Shown here: positions 10,400 through 22,510 of the stretch, in pieces
Position numbering within the stretch: position 1 is the stretch's first letter
Layout: the number at the start of each line of letters is the position of its first letter
DNA from: Eriocheir sinensis
Lineage: Eukaryota; Arthropoda; Malacostraca; Decapoda; Varunidae
Direction of reading: 5' to 3'
Length of the DNA: 64,000 nucleotides
NCBI RefSeq assembly: GCF_024679095.1
Contig: NW_026111762.1
Location: 180,864-244,863, forward strand
Notes under the pieces: generated by a model
The model's database searches: none
What the model saw: only the letters and a program-made list of their open reading frames with translations
What the model was told of the DNA's origin: nothing
Program-made: the position numbers and the translations under genes

Positions 10400-11691
10400 C
10401 CCTCCTCTCCTTAACCCTGATGGCAGCACTGCCGTCTCATCTGTCTCTAAGGCTGAACTCTTCGCTCAAACTTTCTGTAAGAACTCCACCTTGGACGATT
10501 CTGGGCATATTCCTCCTACTCATCCCCCCTCTGACTCCTTTATGCCTGTTATTAAGATTCTTCCTAATGATGTTTTCTATGCCCTCTCTGGCCTCAACTC
10601 TCAGAAGGCTTATGGACCTGATGGAGTGCCTCCTATTGTCCTTAAAAACTGTGCTTTTGTGCTGACACCCTGTCTGGTCAAACTCTTTCGTCTCTGCCTA
10701 TCAACATCTATCTTTCCTTCCTGCTAGAAGTATGCCTTTGTACAGCGTGTGCCTAAGAAGGGTGGCAGCTCCAATCCCTCAAACTACCGCCCTATAGCTT
10801 TACTTTCATGTCTATCTAAAGCTTTTGAATCAATCCTTAACCGGAAGATTCGAAAGCACCTTTACACTTCTAACCTTCTATCTGATCGCCAGTATGGGTT
10901 CCGCAAGGGCGTTCTACTGGCGATCTTCTGCTCTTAACTGATTCTTGGTCATCCTCTCCTAGCCATTTCGGTGAAACTTTCTCAGTTGCACTAGACATAT
11001 CGAAAGCCTTCGATAGAGTCTGGCACAAGTCTTTGCTTTCTAAACTGCCCTCTTTCGGATTCTATCGTTCTCTCTGTTCCTTTATCTCCAGTTTCCTTTC
11101 CGGCCGTTCTATCTCTGCTGTGGTAGACGGTCACTGTTCTTCTCATAAACCTATTAACAGTAATGTTCCACAGGGCTCTGTCCTATCACCTACTCTTTTC
11201 ATGTAATTCATCAATGATCTTCTTTCCATAACAAACTATTCATATACAAGGGCATTGTCCGCCCTCATATTGAGTATACATCTCACGTGTGGGAGGGCTC
11301 CACTCACACAGCCCTCTTGGGCAGAGTGGAGTCTAAGGCTCCTCGTCTCATCAGCTCTCCTCCTCTTACTGATAGTCATCTACCTCCTAATTTCCGCCGC
11401 CATGTTGCCTCTCTTTCTATCTTCTATCGATACTTTTATGCTGACTGCTCATCTGAACTTGCTAACTGCATGCCTCCCCCCCTCCCGCGGCCCCGCTGCA
11501 CACGACTTTCTACTCATGCTCATCCCTACACTGTCCAAACCCCTTATGCAAGAGTTAACCAGCATCTTCACTCTTTCATCCCTCACGCTGGTAAACTCTG
11601 GAACAATCTTCCTTCTTCTGTATTTCCTCCTGCTTACGACTTGAACTCTTTCAAGAGAAAGGTATCTGGAATCCTCTCCTCCCGAAATTGA
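10400..11691 (+). pseudogene. LINE A1 reverse transcriptase, deleted and frameshifted
   Basis: The RT is read in pieces: GPDGVPPIVLKNC near 10615, NPSNYRPIALLSCLSKAFES near 10770-10830, SDRQYGFRKG near 10880-10910, LDISKAFDRVWHKSLLSKL near 10990-11050, and a GSVLSP-like motif near 11175. The block with the YADD catalytic motif is absent because of the ~400-bp deletion near 11240. The thumb and C-terminal region resumes with a RPHIEYTSHVWEGSTHTALL segment and runs to KVSGILSSRN at 11691. It cannot make an active RT. Confidence 0.8.
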
Positions 11692-11812
11692 CCTCTCTTT
11701 CGGCCACCTCTTTGGATTCTTTTTGTGAGCAGCGAGGTGCGGGCTTTAAATTATATTATTGTTTACTTTTTACTGTGCCCTTGAGCTGTCTCCTTTGTTG
11801 CAAAAAGAAAAA

Positions 11813-12014
11813 TGAGAAAAATATATTATGAAAGCCATGGAAAAGGAAATGAAGGGCGAGAGGACGATGTAATGAGAAAAAGAAAGAAACAGGAATGTGC
11901 AGAAACAAAGGAAAATGAAAGTAAATGAAAGCGGAGTGTAAGGATGGCGTGAAGAAAAGGGACTGGAAGCTAACAAAAAAAGTATGAGGGAGAAAAAGGA
12001 GAAAGATGCCGTGG

Positions 12015-12020
<6 letters not shown>
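11813..12020. other. Purine-rich low-complexity DNA
   Basis: A- and G-rich sequence (GAGAAAAAGAAAGAAAC and similar) follows the LINE tail. No coding or mobile-element signal was seen. Confidence 0.6.

Positions 12021-12096
<76 letters not shown>
12021..12096. repeat. (CA)n microsatellite, about 38 units
   Basis: Uninterrupted CA dinucleotides. Open frames of poly-CV or HT here are artefacts. Confidence 0.98.
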
Positions 12097-12098
<2 letters not shown>

Positions 12099-12214
12099 AA
12101 AGGTTGTAATAGGCTATTAGATACCCCAGAAATATAAGTAAGTACAAGCGAACTTATGATATAAATGCATAAATAAGGTTGAGTGAATGAAACTTACCAA
12201 AAAATATAGATGAC

Positions 12215-12324
<110 letters not shown>

Positions 12325-12381
12325 ATTCTATTACAAGGGAGTAAATCATTTCTCATTATGCTCAATACATACAGAAAGATT

Positions 12382-13568
<1,187 letters not shown>

Positions 13569-14152
13569 CAGAGGAGGGCAAATGCGGTACTTAGTGCGGT
13601 AGTGCGGTAGTACCGCGTCACAAAAAAAGAACCGCACTACCACACTACCGCAAAATTTCTGAAAATGCCGCACTACCGCGGACCGCACTAAAAAATCCTG
13701 CGGTACGTTTTTGCGGTACTTTGAAAACTATTGAAGACGACATTTGCAGCGCGGCGTGCTGCTCACATAAATGTTCATTTTTTTGATTTTTTTTTTACAG
13801 TGAATCGGACTCAATCAGTCAATCGGTATCAGTCATCACAATCAGTGATTCAATCATTCTGGCTTTTCAGTTATTGTTCAAAATTAAATACTATAAATTA
13901 TAGACAGACTAAACTACTACACTGCGAGTCTTCTCTAACCCGCGCGATGCCGGCAATTTCAACCCCGGACCCGGACCCTTTGTGCAGGCCGATTTTTCAT
14001 TGTACTATTTTAAGCATGTTTCCTTTGTTTGGATAGCTAGGATAGACACTGACGTATTTTTTGTATTTTGACTACCGCTGCCGCAGTACCGCACACCGCG
14101 TACTGCACTTGGAAAGAAAAAATGGGACCGCACTACCGCAACCGCAATGTTA

Positions 14153-15140
14153 GGCTGGGTTCACACAAGCCACTTTTAGTGGTCAGTGGCCGCCACAAAA
14201 AGTGGCGACCACAAAAAATGGTCGCCACGAAAAGTGGCGGGTAGGTGCACCATGCACACGAGCCACTCGGTGGCAGCCACTAATGAGATCAGCACGTGGC
14301 GTTATGGATCTCGTCGAGGCAACGGCTGTCTGTGCTCTCTTATCAAAAAGCGCTGAAGAAAGTACTGCCATGGGTTCACCCATATATACTTAGCAACAGA
14401 CTACTGCGTGTAGCGTTCCACACATTATTTACAGAGCTAAAAGAACACGATAATTTTTTTACTACTTCAGGAGGTCACAGGAAAGGTTTAATCATCTTAT
14501 GACAATAATTGATCCACGTATAACACGGCAGGACAGGAGGAAGTGTGTGCCAGTAGAAGAGAGACTTGCGGTAATTTCAATATAAGACTGAACATGAAGA
14601 ATATTAAGTCACATTAGATGTAATTTATTGACATAATTCAGCAGTCTTTGCGGTTACATAACATTTTCCCCTTTCTACTTCCGGGTAAATAAAATTACCA
14701 CAGTCAGTAATAAATCCATACCAGAATCAATTAATATGCAAAACTGTGAAACGAAATGAAACATTAGTTCTGAAAGCATATAAGAGCTTATCCATTATAT
14801 CCTGAACACAAGTTTTGCGAGAAGGTCATACTTATACATCATTACGACAGTTAAAATTCAGGTGTTCAAGTGTCAAGACAGAGGGAAAGCGGCGGGTGGC
14901 AGGGTGGTGGTCACCGATAGTGGCTCGTGTGCACGCTGCCATTTGAAACAACGGTATCTATCGCTGGCCACAGTGGCGTGGTCGGAAAATGGCACCGCCC
15001 GCCACAACTCGCCACTGTTTAGTGGTGACCACAAAAAAAATGGCCCGTATGCTTGCACCCATAGAGATGTGTGTGTTCTGTTTTGACCATTATTTTGTGG
15101 CGGCCACTGACCACTAAAAAGTGGCTCGTGTGAAGCCAGC
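14153..15140 (+). mobile_element. PIF/Harbinger-derived element nested in the hAT element
   Basis: Long terminal inverted repeats of about 48 bp are visible. The left begins GGCTGGGTTCACACAAGCCA and the reverse of the right begins GGCTGGCTTCACACGAGCCA; both continue through a TTTAGTGGTCAGTGGCCGCC block. Additional GTGGCGACC-type repeats lie inside the left end. Flanks are TTA on the left and GTA on the right, close to but not an exact PIF/Harbinger TWA duplication. The transposase remnant at 14296-14590 supports the family call. Confidence 0.8.
14296..14590 (+). pseudogene. PIF/Harbinger transposase N-terminal remnant
   Basis: Two frames together give the usual start of the Harbinger DDE transposase. 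First comes LPWVHPYI followed by FHTLFTELKEHDNFF (about 14365-14455). After a frameshift in the T run near 14455 there is YYFRRSQERFNHLMTIIDP and then a VEERLAVIS motif near 14550-14580. The catalytic DDE core is absent, since the sequence ends in stops and then AT-rich filler up to the right inverted repeat. It is an internally deleted, inactive derivative. Confidence 0.75.
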
Positions 15141-15224
15141 CGTACCGCACTACTCCGGAAAAAAATACCGCACTACTGATTTTTCAGTACCGCGCCCACC
15201 TTTGCATATCAGGGACTTTTGGCA

Positions 15225-15335
15225 GGATTTTCGTAGAGTTTGGTGCCTTCCAGAGGTACCTTTATGACCCTGGAGGTAGTGTGACTCTACTTCTGTACCG
15301 TGAACGTGAAAACACCATGAAAACCCGATTAATAT
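15225..15335 (+). repeat. Single copy of a ~115-bp dispersed repeat
   Basis: The stretch with TTTATGACCCTGGAGGTAGT, a CTTCTGTACCGTGAACGTGA block and AAAACCCGATTAA matches the three tandem units at 57500-57830. No coding potential was recognised. Confidence 0.7.
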
Positions 15336-15419
15336 CCTTTTTGGCCTTTGGAAATAGTTGACGAGAGTGTTGGAGGCGTCTGAGGATACCTACCCAGGTA
15401 AGGATACATATTAACCCGG

Positions 15420-15755
15420 TAGCAGTGACGGGCCAAATTTGTGGCCTTACCGTGTATCAGCGACGGGCCAAATTTGTGGCTTTACCGTGTATCAGCGACG
15501 GGCCAAATTTGTGGCTTTACCGTGTATCAGCGACGGGCCAAATTTGTGGCTTTACCGTGTATCAGCGACGGGCCAAATTTGTAGCTTTACCGTGTATCAG
15601 CGACGGGCCAAATTTGTGGCTTTACCGTGTATCAGCGACGGGCCAAATTTGTAGCTTTACCGTGTATCAGCGACGGGCCAAATTTGTGGCTTTACCGTGT
15701 ATCAGCGACGGCCAAATTTGTGGCTTTACCGTGCATCAGCGACGGGCCAAATTTG
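15420..15755 (+). repeat. 35-bp minisatellite, about 10 near-identical copies
   Basis: The unit CGTGTATCAGCGACGGGCCA followed by AATTTGTGGCTTTAC repeats with almost no divergence. One copy has lost a G near 15710. Because 35 is not a multiple of three, the peptide frame rotates from unit to unit, and the open frames here (15425-15763 and others) are not credible genes. Confidence 0.95.
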
Positions 15756-15759
15756 TGCC

Positions 15760-16779
15760 ATGATATAAACCCCCCAAAATATATGATACGTAAACTGATC
15801 ACAAATGCTTTGATATGTATTATGTAATGATTTGTGTGAGTGATGATTTTTTCTCATTTTTCTCGCTTGGAGCCAAGTTGGAGGGACCATTAAGAAACAT
15901 GATCCCCGCTGCAACCGGGTTAACGAGGACAAGAAACGTAAGTGCATGGCAGAATAAGGCCAGCAACTTGCCTGTATAGAATGAGGCGGAAGTTTCCCAT
16001 TAATATGTACGGAAGAGTTGGAGCTGCCGGGCACTAAGCAAGCCTCCCCTAAAGTCTCGCGGACACAAAGAAAACCAGGTTGTTGAAAGGGTAACTAGGA
16101 TACATTATTTTGGAGCACTACGGATTTATTTATATATTTTTGCAGCAAGGGAGGCAGTTCAGGGGAAAAAATAAAAACGACAACAAAAAAAAGGGCCACT
16201 ATGCGCTGCTCCGAGCAAAGAGAAAAAGAGCGAGACGCCAAAAGCGAGGTGGAGCGAGCGGTGTCTTGATGCTGTCCTCTTCATTGTGAAAAACTCGTGA
16301 ATACAAACAGATATACAGAGACGATACAAACATGATGACAGGGCGATAGCTAAATGTCAGCTGGTGTGTGAGAGAGAGGGAGAGAGAGAGGGGAAACCAA
16401 TAACCAGCAAAAAGTGCTCATCACCAAGAGAGAAAATACAGAGATTGCAGGAACGTAACTAATGGACACCAACACCAACATATAAAGACATACACTACTC
16501 CCACACAGCTGCTGCTAAGATTAATCCCCATGTATGTATGAGGAACCGGGCCTTTGGCCGTACGGCGGCCCGGTAAGGGAGAGTCGAGGCAATACAAGCT
16601 TCGGTAGCGGGTGTAGGGGGGCGTCCCCGCCGGCAGGTGCGCGTGGCGGAGGCACGGGTGCACTGGGCAGCCCGTAGCATGACCCGGGTGAGCAGCCAGA
16701 CAGTCAGCTTAAAACCGGCGGACCGGAAGGGCGGGCCAAGCTGCTCACTCGAGGAGGACTGGCGTGTCTCTGTCTCCCA
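15760..16779. other. Unassigned, with a GC-rich patch at 16545-16760
   Basis: AT-rich sequence with a poly(A)-like purine stretch near 16160-16210 and a GAGAGA stretch near 16370 gives way to a sharply GC-rich patch (CCGGGCC, GGCGGCCCGG, CCGGCGGACCGG). The patch differs in composition from both flanks. I could not match it to rRNA or to any protein. Confidence 0.4.
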
Positions 16780-18489
16780 TACATACACCCACAGAGACAT
16801 ATACACCCTCAAGGACAGACATACACCACTCCAATAGACATATACACCCACATACAGACATACACCACCCATACACCCACAGAAAGACATACACACAAAC
16901 TTGGACAGACATACAATACTCCCATAGATCCACAGATATATAAGTATACTCCCACACTGACAGACATACACCATTTCATTACACCTATAGATATAGACAT
17001 TTACACCCACATGGATAGACATACACTCACTGACACAGAAGTAAACACATAGGCTTACACCACTTCCATACACCCAAAAGAGACATATACACCCACAAAG
17101 AGACATACATCACTCCCATACATACACACCACATAGAGAAATACACCACTCCCCTACACCCACAGAAAGACATATACACCCACATAGACAAACACAACTC
17201 CCCTACACCCACATAAAATCATATACGTACACTTCCAATGAAAGACATACACCACTCTCCAACACCCACAGAAAAAAAAAACATATACACCCACATAGAC
17301 ATACACCACTCACCTACACCCGCAGAAAAAACATATATACCAACATAGACATACACCACTCACCTACACCCGCAGAAAAAACATATATACCAACATAGAC
17401 ATACACCACTCACCTACACCCACATAAAAAAAACATATATACCAACATAGACATACACCACTCTCCAACACCCACAGAAAAAAAAATATATATACCAACA
17501 TAGACTCACCTACACCCGCAGAAAAAAACATATATACCAACATAGACATACACCATTCCCCTACACCCGCAGAAAAAAATATATATACCAACATAGACAT
17601 ACACCACTCACCTACACCCACAGAAAAAACATATACACCCACATAGACATACACCACTCCCTTACACCCACAGAAAAAACATATACACCCACATAGACAA
17701 CCACTCCCTTACACCCACAGAAAAAACATATACCCACATAGACATACACCACTACCCTACACCCACAGAAAGACATACAACACTCCCCTACACCTAAAGA
17801 AAGACATACACCACTCCTCTACACCCTCAGAAAAAAAACATATACACCCACATAGACATACACCACTCCCCTACACCCACAGAAAGACATACAACACTCC
17901 CCTACATCCACAGAAAGAAATACACCACTCCTCTACACCCGCAGAAAAAAAAAACATACACCCACATAGACATACACCACTCCCCTACACCCACAGAAAG
18001 ACATATACACCACTCCCCTACACCCACAGAAAGACATACAACACTTCCCTACACCCACAAAAAGACATACACCGCTCCCCTACACCCACAGAAAGACATA
18101 CAACACTTCCCTACACCCACAAGAAGACATACACCACTCCCCTACACCCACAGAAAGACATACACCACTCCCCTACACCCACAGAAAGACAAACACCACT
18201 CCCCTACACCCAAAGAAAGACATACACCACTCCCCTACACCCACAGAAAGACATACACCACTCCCCTACACTCACCGAAGGACATACACCACTCCCCTAC
18301 ACCCACAGAAAGACATACACCACTCCCCTACACCCACAGAAAGACATACTCCACTCCCCTACACCCACAGAAAGACATATACACCCATTTGGATAGACAT
18401 AGAATACTCCCACAGATCCACAGAAATACAGGTATACTCCCATAATGACAGACATACACCACTTCCATACACTCACTGAAAGACATATA
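16780..18489. repeat. ~31-bp minisatellite field, left block
   Basis: The unit is ACATACACCACTCCCCTACA followed by CCCACAGAAAG, repeated dozens of times with drift towards ATATACCAACATAG-type variants on the left. The minus strand gives long open frames rich in Cys, Val, Met and Tyr, which I treat as artefacts. The block stops abruptly at 18489, where a pogo-like terminus begins. The same field resumes at 28985. Confidence 0.93.
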
Positions 18490-18800
18490 CAGCGGGTATT
18501 CGATATATGCGAATTCGCTCATATGCGACTAACCTGTATGTACCAAGTATTCGTTTTATGCGAAAAAAATCGCTATTATGCGAGTAGCGGCGCTGGTGCG
18601 ACTGGTTGGGGAGGTATGGTGGCCGACTCGCACTAGGGGCAGTGGCGTAACACCCGTAGTACCGGGGTGGACGAACTCCAAGGGCCTTGGAGGTCGTGGG
18701 ACGAGAGAGAGAGAGAGAGAGAGAATGAATGAATATTTAAATAATTGAGAGCATGGCGCCGCAACAACGTGGTCATATGGCGCCGAATATTACTACTAAT

Positions 18801-21800
18801 TTAAAGTTTGTGGAGGAGGCCAGCCTCCTCCACAAACTTCAGCACCTCATGTCCCGGGGTAAGGCACATCTCCCCCAGGATGAGGGAGAGGCGGAAGGTT
18901 CCATCATCTCCCCGGCAGCGAGGGAGGTATTGCTCTCGCAGGTCCCTCAGACTTGGACACTCGACCAGCAAGTGACGTACAGTCAAGGGGACCAAGCAGT
19001 CATCACAATAAGGCTGAGCGCCCCGGGACATAAGGTAGCTGTGTGTCAAGTGTGTGTGACCCGTCCTAAGGCGGGTCAGTACCGTCTCATGGCGTCGCTC
19101 CCTCATACGAAGGAGCGGCCATGGGCGGACAACCCTGGCAGCAATCTCCCCCATCTTTGCAGTGGCTCTTATTTCCTCCCATCGAGCTTGCCATACAGAC
19201 TGTGCAGCAGCTGTGATGGAAGGAAACAGGTCGCGATAAGGAACAGAGCAAGGGGGGACAGGACGACGAGCAGCGGCCTTGGCTATCTCGTCCGCCCTCT
19301 CGTTCCCTTCCACAGAGACTACTGAAGGGACCCAGCATAAGGAAATCGTGTGACCACGTCTGCGGCACAGTAGCAGCCAGATAAATATTTGGAGCACCAA
19401 AGGATGGAAGGAAAACCGGTTCTCGACTGACGAGAGGGCAGCACGGGAGTCAGAAAAAATCACATATCTCCCCACCTGGAGAGGATAGATAGTACGGAGA
19501 GCAAGGATAATGGCAGAAAGCTCTGCCGTAAAAATGGAACTAAAAGCAGGTAGGGTGCCACACCGGGTAAAATCAGTAAAGACGGCTCCATACCCGACGC
19601 CAGCGTCAGACTTGGAGCCGTCAGTAAAAACTGGTATGCTACCCTCATGCTCAAAAGAATGAGCTAAAAACATGGACTTTATGGCAGAGTCCGGCAATGA
19701 TGCTTTAGGCACTGAGAGGGACCGACAACAGTGTACCTCCGAGAACTCCCAGGGTGGAACAGAGAGTTCCGGCACCGCTATGGAAGGTTGAGGCAAGGAC
19801 AATTCCTGAATGAGTGTCCTCACCCTAAACCCAAGAGGCTTAAGACATCGTTGGGAGGCAGAATAAAGGTTGTCGAGTGAGGTGTCTGACAGAATGGTGT
19901 GTGTGGGGCAACCAGGATTTGCGTGGGCCCTAAACCACAGCCTGCAGATAATGGACTGCCGATGTAGGTCCAGCGGTAACATGCCAGCATCCACAAGGAG
20001 GCTTGGAATGGGGCAGGTTCGAAAGGCTCCTGTCGCCAGCCTGACTCCAGCATGGTGGATGGAGTCCAGCGTTTTGAGTCGAGCTAGAGTGGCAGAAGAG
20101 TACACCTCGCAACCGTAGTCCAACTTAGACTGCACCAAAGATTGGTATAATCTAAGAAGGATAGTACGGTCTGCACCCCAGGAGAGACTGGACAGTACCC
20201 GCAAGAGGGAGAGGCGCTTAGAACACGCAGCCTTTAAGTCTTTCAGGTGAGGGACCCATGTGAGACGACTGTCAAAAATAACTCCTAAAAAGCGTGTTTG
20301 CTCGACGACAGGAAGTCTGTTGCCATAAAGGTAGAGGTCAGGCTCACGGAAGGCGCCCCTCACCCGCGAAAAGTGCATGGTCAACGTTTTTGCGGGAGAG
20401 AAGTGAAACCCGTGTGAGTCAGCCCACCTTGTGACCCGATTGAGTGCCAGCTGGATGTGACGCTCAGCAACATCAAGACGGGGTGAAGCATAGGAGATGG
20501 AAAGGTCGTCCACGTATAGAGAACAGTGGATATCTGGTGGTAAGTTGTAAGCGATGCCATTGATGGCCAGGCCAAATAAGGTGACACTAAGGACACTGCC
20601 CTGTGGGACACCTTCTTCCTGCACAAAGATGCGCGAAAGAGCAGTGCCAACCCTGACTCTGAAGGTGCGATCTCTGAGAAAGGACTGGAGGAACAGAGGA
20701 AGGTGCCCTCTCAACCCTATAGAATGAAGGACATGGAGGATGCCATACCTCCATGTTGTGTCGTATGCCTTCTCGAGATCGAAAAACACGCTCACCACGT
20801 GACGCTTCTGCGCAAAAGCACGGCAGATGGTAGACTCCAGTTGCACAAGAGCATCAGTGGTGGAGCGAGCTCGACGAAAGCCATATTGTACTGGAGAGAG
20901 ATGAGTGTGCTTTTCGAGGAACCAGACGAGACGGACATTAACCATCTTTTCAAATACCTTTATAAGGCAAGATGTCAGTGCGATAGGGCGGTAGTGTAGC
21001 GGGTTAGCAGGATCCTTCCCTGGCTTAGGGATTGAATAATTAGAAGCCTTCCATGATGGAGGAATGAAGCCATTCCTCCACATGGCATTGTAGATGTTAA
21101 GTAGAAAGGAGAGAGAGTCGTCTGGGAGGTGCCGTAGCATGGCATAAGGGATACCATCAGGTCCAGGGATGTGTCATTGCAGGTGGACAGAGCAGTGAGT
21201 ACATCCAGCAGAGTGAACGGCACATTGTACGTTTCCACCCCAAACGACGAAAAGTCTAGCGCATGTCGCTCCTGGGAGGCAAGCTCACGCTGTACAGCTG
21301 GAGAACGCGAGGCACGTCTGGAGACGTGGGCAAAGGACTCGCCAATGGTGTTGGCTACAGCAACACCCTCCGCCACGACGGTGCCATTGATGTTTAGCAC
21401 CGGTGGAGGAGTAGGAGTATACTTCCCCGATATCCTTCGCACACGCTTCCAGACTTTTGACATAGGTGTTTGGCATGTCAGGGAGCTTAGAAAGGAGCGA
21501 AAAGATGCACGGCGTGCCTCCTTCAAAGTTCTCCGTGCTCGAGCCCTGGCCTGTTTATAGGCCGCCCTGTAAAAGTCAGTTTTGTGACGTTTGTAGCGCC
21601 CAAAAGCCCGACGACGTTCCACAACGGCGTGCCTACATTCCTCAGACCACCAAGGTACTGGTCTGCGGTGGACAGTCCCAGAAGTCTGAGGAATGGAGTG
21701 TTCAGCGGACCATCGTATGAGGGCGGTGAAATAAGCGACTGCTTCGTCTATCCCACCGAAATCCTCAAGGCAGTGATCCACCTGAGCAAGAAGGCGGAAT

Positions 21801-22510
21801 GTAGTCCAGTCTGCCCTATCCATTCGCCAGCGAGGGACACGGGCAGATGGCATTACCTCGGGGGTCTTCAATACTATGGGGTAATGGTCACTCCCGCACA
21901 GGTCCTCAGTGACCCGCCAGGAGAAGTCGAGGTAGACGTCAGGGGAACAGACAGACAAGTCGAGCACGGAGAATGAGCCATTGGCCCCGTGGTAATGAGT
22001 CGCTTCACCACTGTTGAAAAGGCAGAGATCCAGATCGGCAAAAGCTGCAGCCAACATGACACCCCTGCTATTGGTGACAGTGTCACCCCAGAGATGGTGG
22101 CGTCCGTTAAAATCGCCCAGTAGTAGGAAAGGAGGAGGAAGAAGACGAAGAAGAGCCGTAAAATCCTCCCTAACAACAGGCGTGTTAGGAGGAAGATAAA
22201 TAGAAGAGAAGGTATAAGTCTTCTGAAGGTGAAGTTGGCCAGCAATCATCTCCAAAGGAGAGTTAAGAGGAAGAACATTAAATGGGATAGAAGAAGATAT
22301 AAAAATAGCAGATCCCCCATGACACCCCTGGGCAGGATCATGGGGGGAATAAAAAGCCTGGTAGCCCGCAGGAGGACGAGGAGTGGAAGAGCCCACCATC
22401 GTCTCCTGCAGGCATACCACTGAGGGCTGGAGACTCCTCAGAAGGAGTTGTAGCTCCTCCCAGTTGGCTCTGAGACCTCTGCAATTCCACTGGAGTATGG
22501 TGAAGATGAC
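18801..22510 (-). pseudogene. I-like LINE ORF2: endonuclease, reverse transcriptase, RNase H; one frameshift
   Basis: This is the enzyme for target-primed reverse transcription, about 1,235 codons. The endonuclease starts ILQWNCRGLRANWEELQ right after the ORF1 stop, with VCLQET, LLGDFNGRHHLWG and CGSDHYP catalytic motifs present. The RT contains HYRPIALTSCLIKVFEK, QYGFRRARST, FFDLEKAYDTTW, EEGVPQGSVLS and the catalytic YVDD at about 20505-20516. The RNase H keeps FTDGSKSDAG, AELSAI, FSDSRAAL and NERADEIAKAA, so all four acidic positions are visible. A zinc-finger-like tail with PYCDDC and HLLVECP follows. One base is missing near 21166-21168 (a CCC that should be CCCC in the coding strand, before GPDGIP), splitting the protein. 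The ORF2 frame has no ATG of its own at the start. No other break was seen. Confidence 0.88.
18804..18839. other. Perfect 17-bp-arm hairpin at the ORF2 stop of the I-like LINE
   Basis: AAGTTTGTGGAGGAGGC and its exact reverse complement are separated by only two bases. The hairpin covers the last dozen codons of ORF2 (the FVEEAGLLHKL end) just before the TAA stop. In several LINE groups a stem-loop near the 3' end helps the RT recognise its RNA. Whether that applies here is inference. Confidence 0.8.

Larger units (their letters stand above)
8893..11812 (+). mobile_element. Jockey-like LINE, copy A1 (5' end present, internal deletion)
   Basis: The start GGAGTAGGTAGGAAGACACC is shared with copy A5 (41064), which marks the family's 5' end. 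The 3' end shows the family's UTR (GTGCCCTTGAGCTGTCTCC) and a short A-rich tail. One long ORF encoding endonuclease then RT is expected. Compared with A5, about 400 bp are missing near 11240, joining the catalytic palm region to the thumb. Frameshifts occur near 10145 and elsewhere. The family is of the Jockey superfamily by motif order (AP endonuclease, RT, no RNase H). Confidence 0.85.
13569..15204 (+). mobile_element. hAT-type element with GCGGTA-rich ends, split by a PIF/Harbinger insertion
   Basis: The left end reads CAGAGGAGGGCAAATGCGGT and the reverse of the right end reads CAAAGGTGGGCGCGGTAC, matching the CAGAGGTGGGC form of many hAT termini. Flanking 8-mers are CACTTCAG on the left and CATATCAG on the right (6 of 8 identical), fitting an old 8-bp target duplication. 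Both end regions are packed with GTGCGGTA/TACCGCAC motifs. No transposase of its own was found. The middle is occupied by the nested element at 14153-15140. Confidence 0.6.

Noticed and set aside
15420..15755. CRISPR-like array
   Set aside because: Units are contiguous with no variable spacers, and the window is eukaryotic. It is a minisatellite.
16495..18522. Minus-strand frames encoding YVSLWVYMSLLGV-like repeats
   Set aside because: Same cause: translation of the 31-bp minisatellite.
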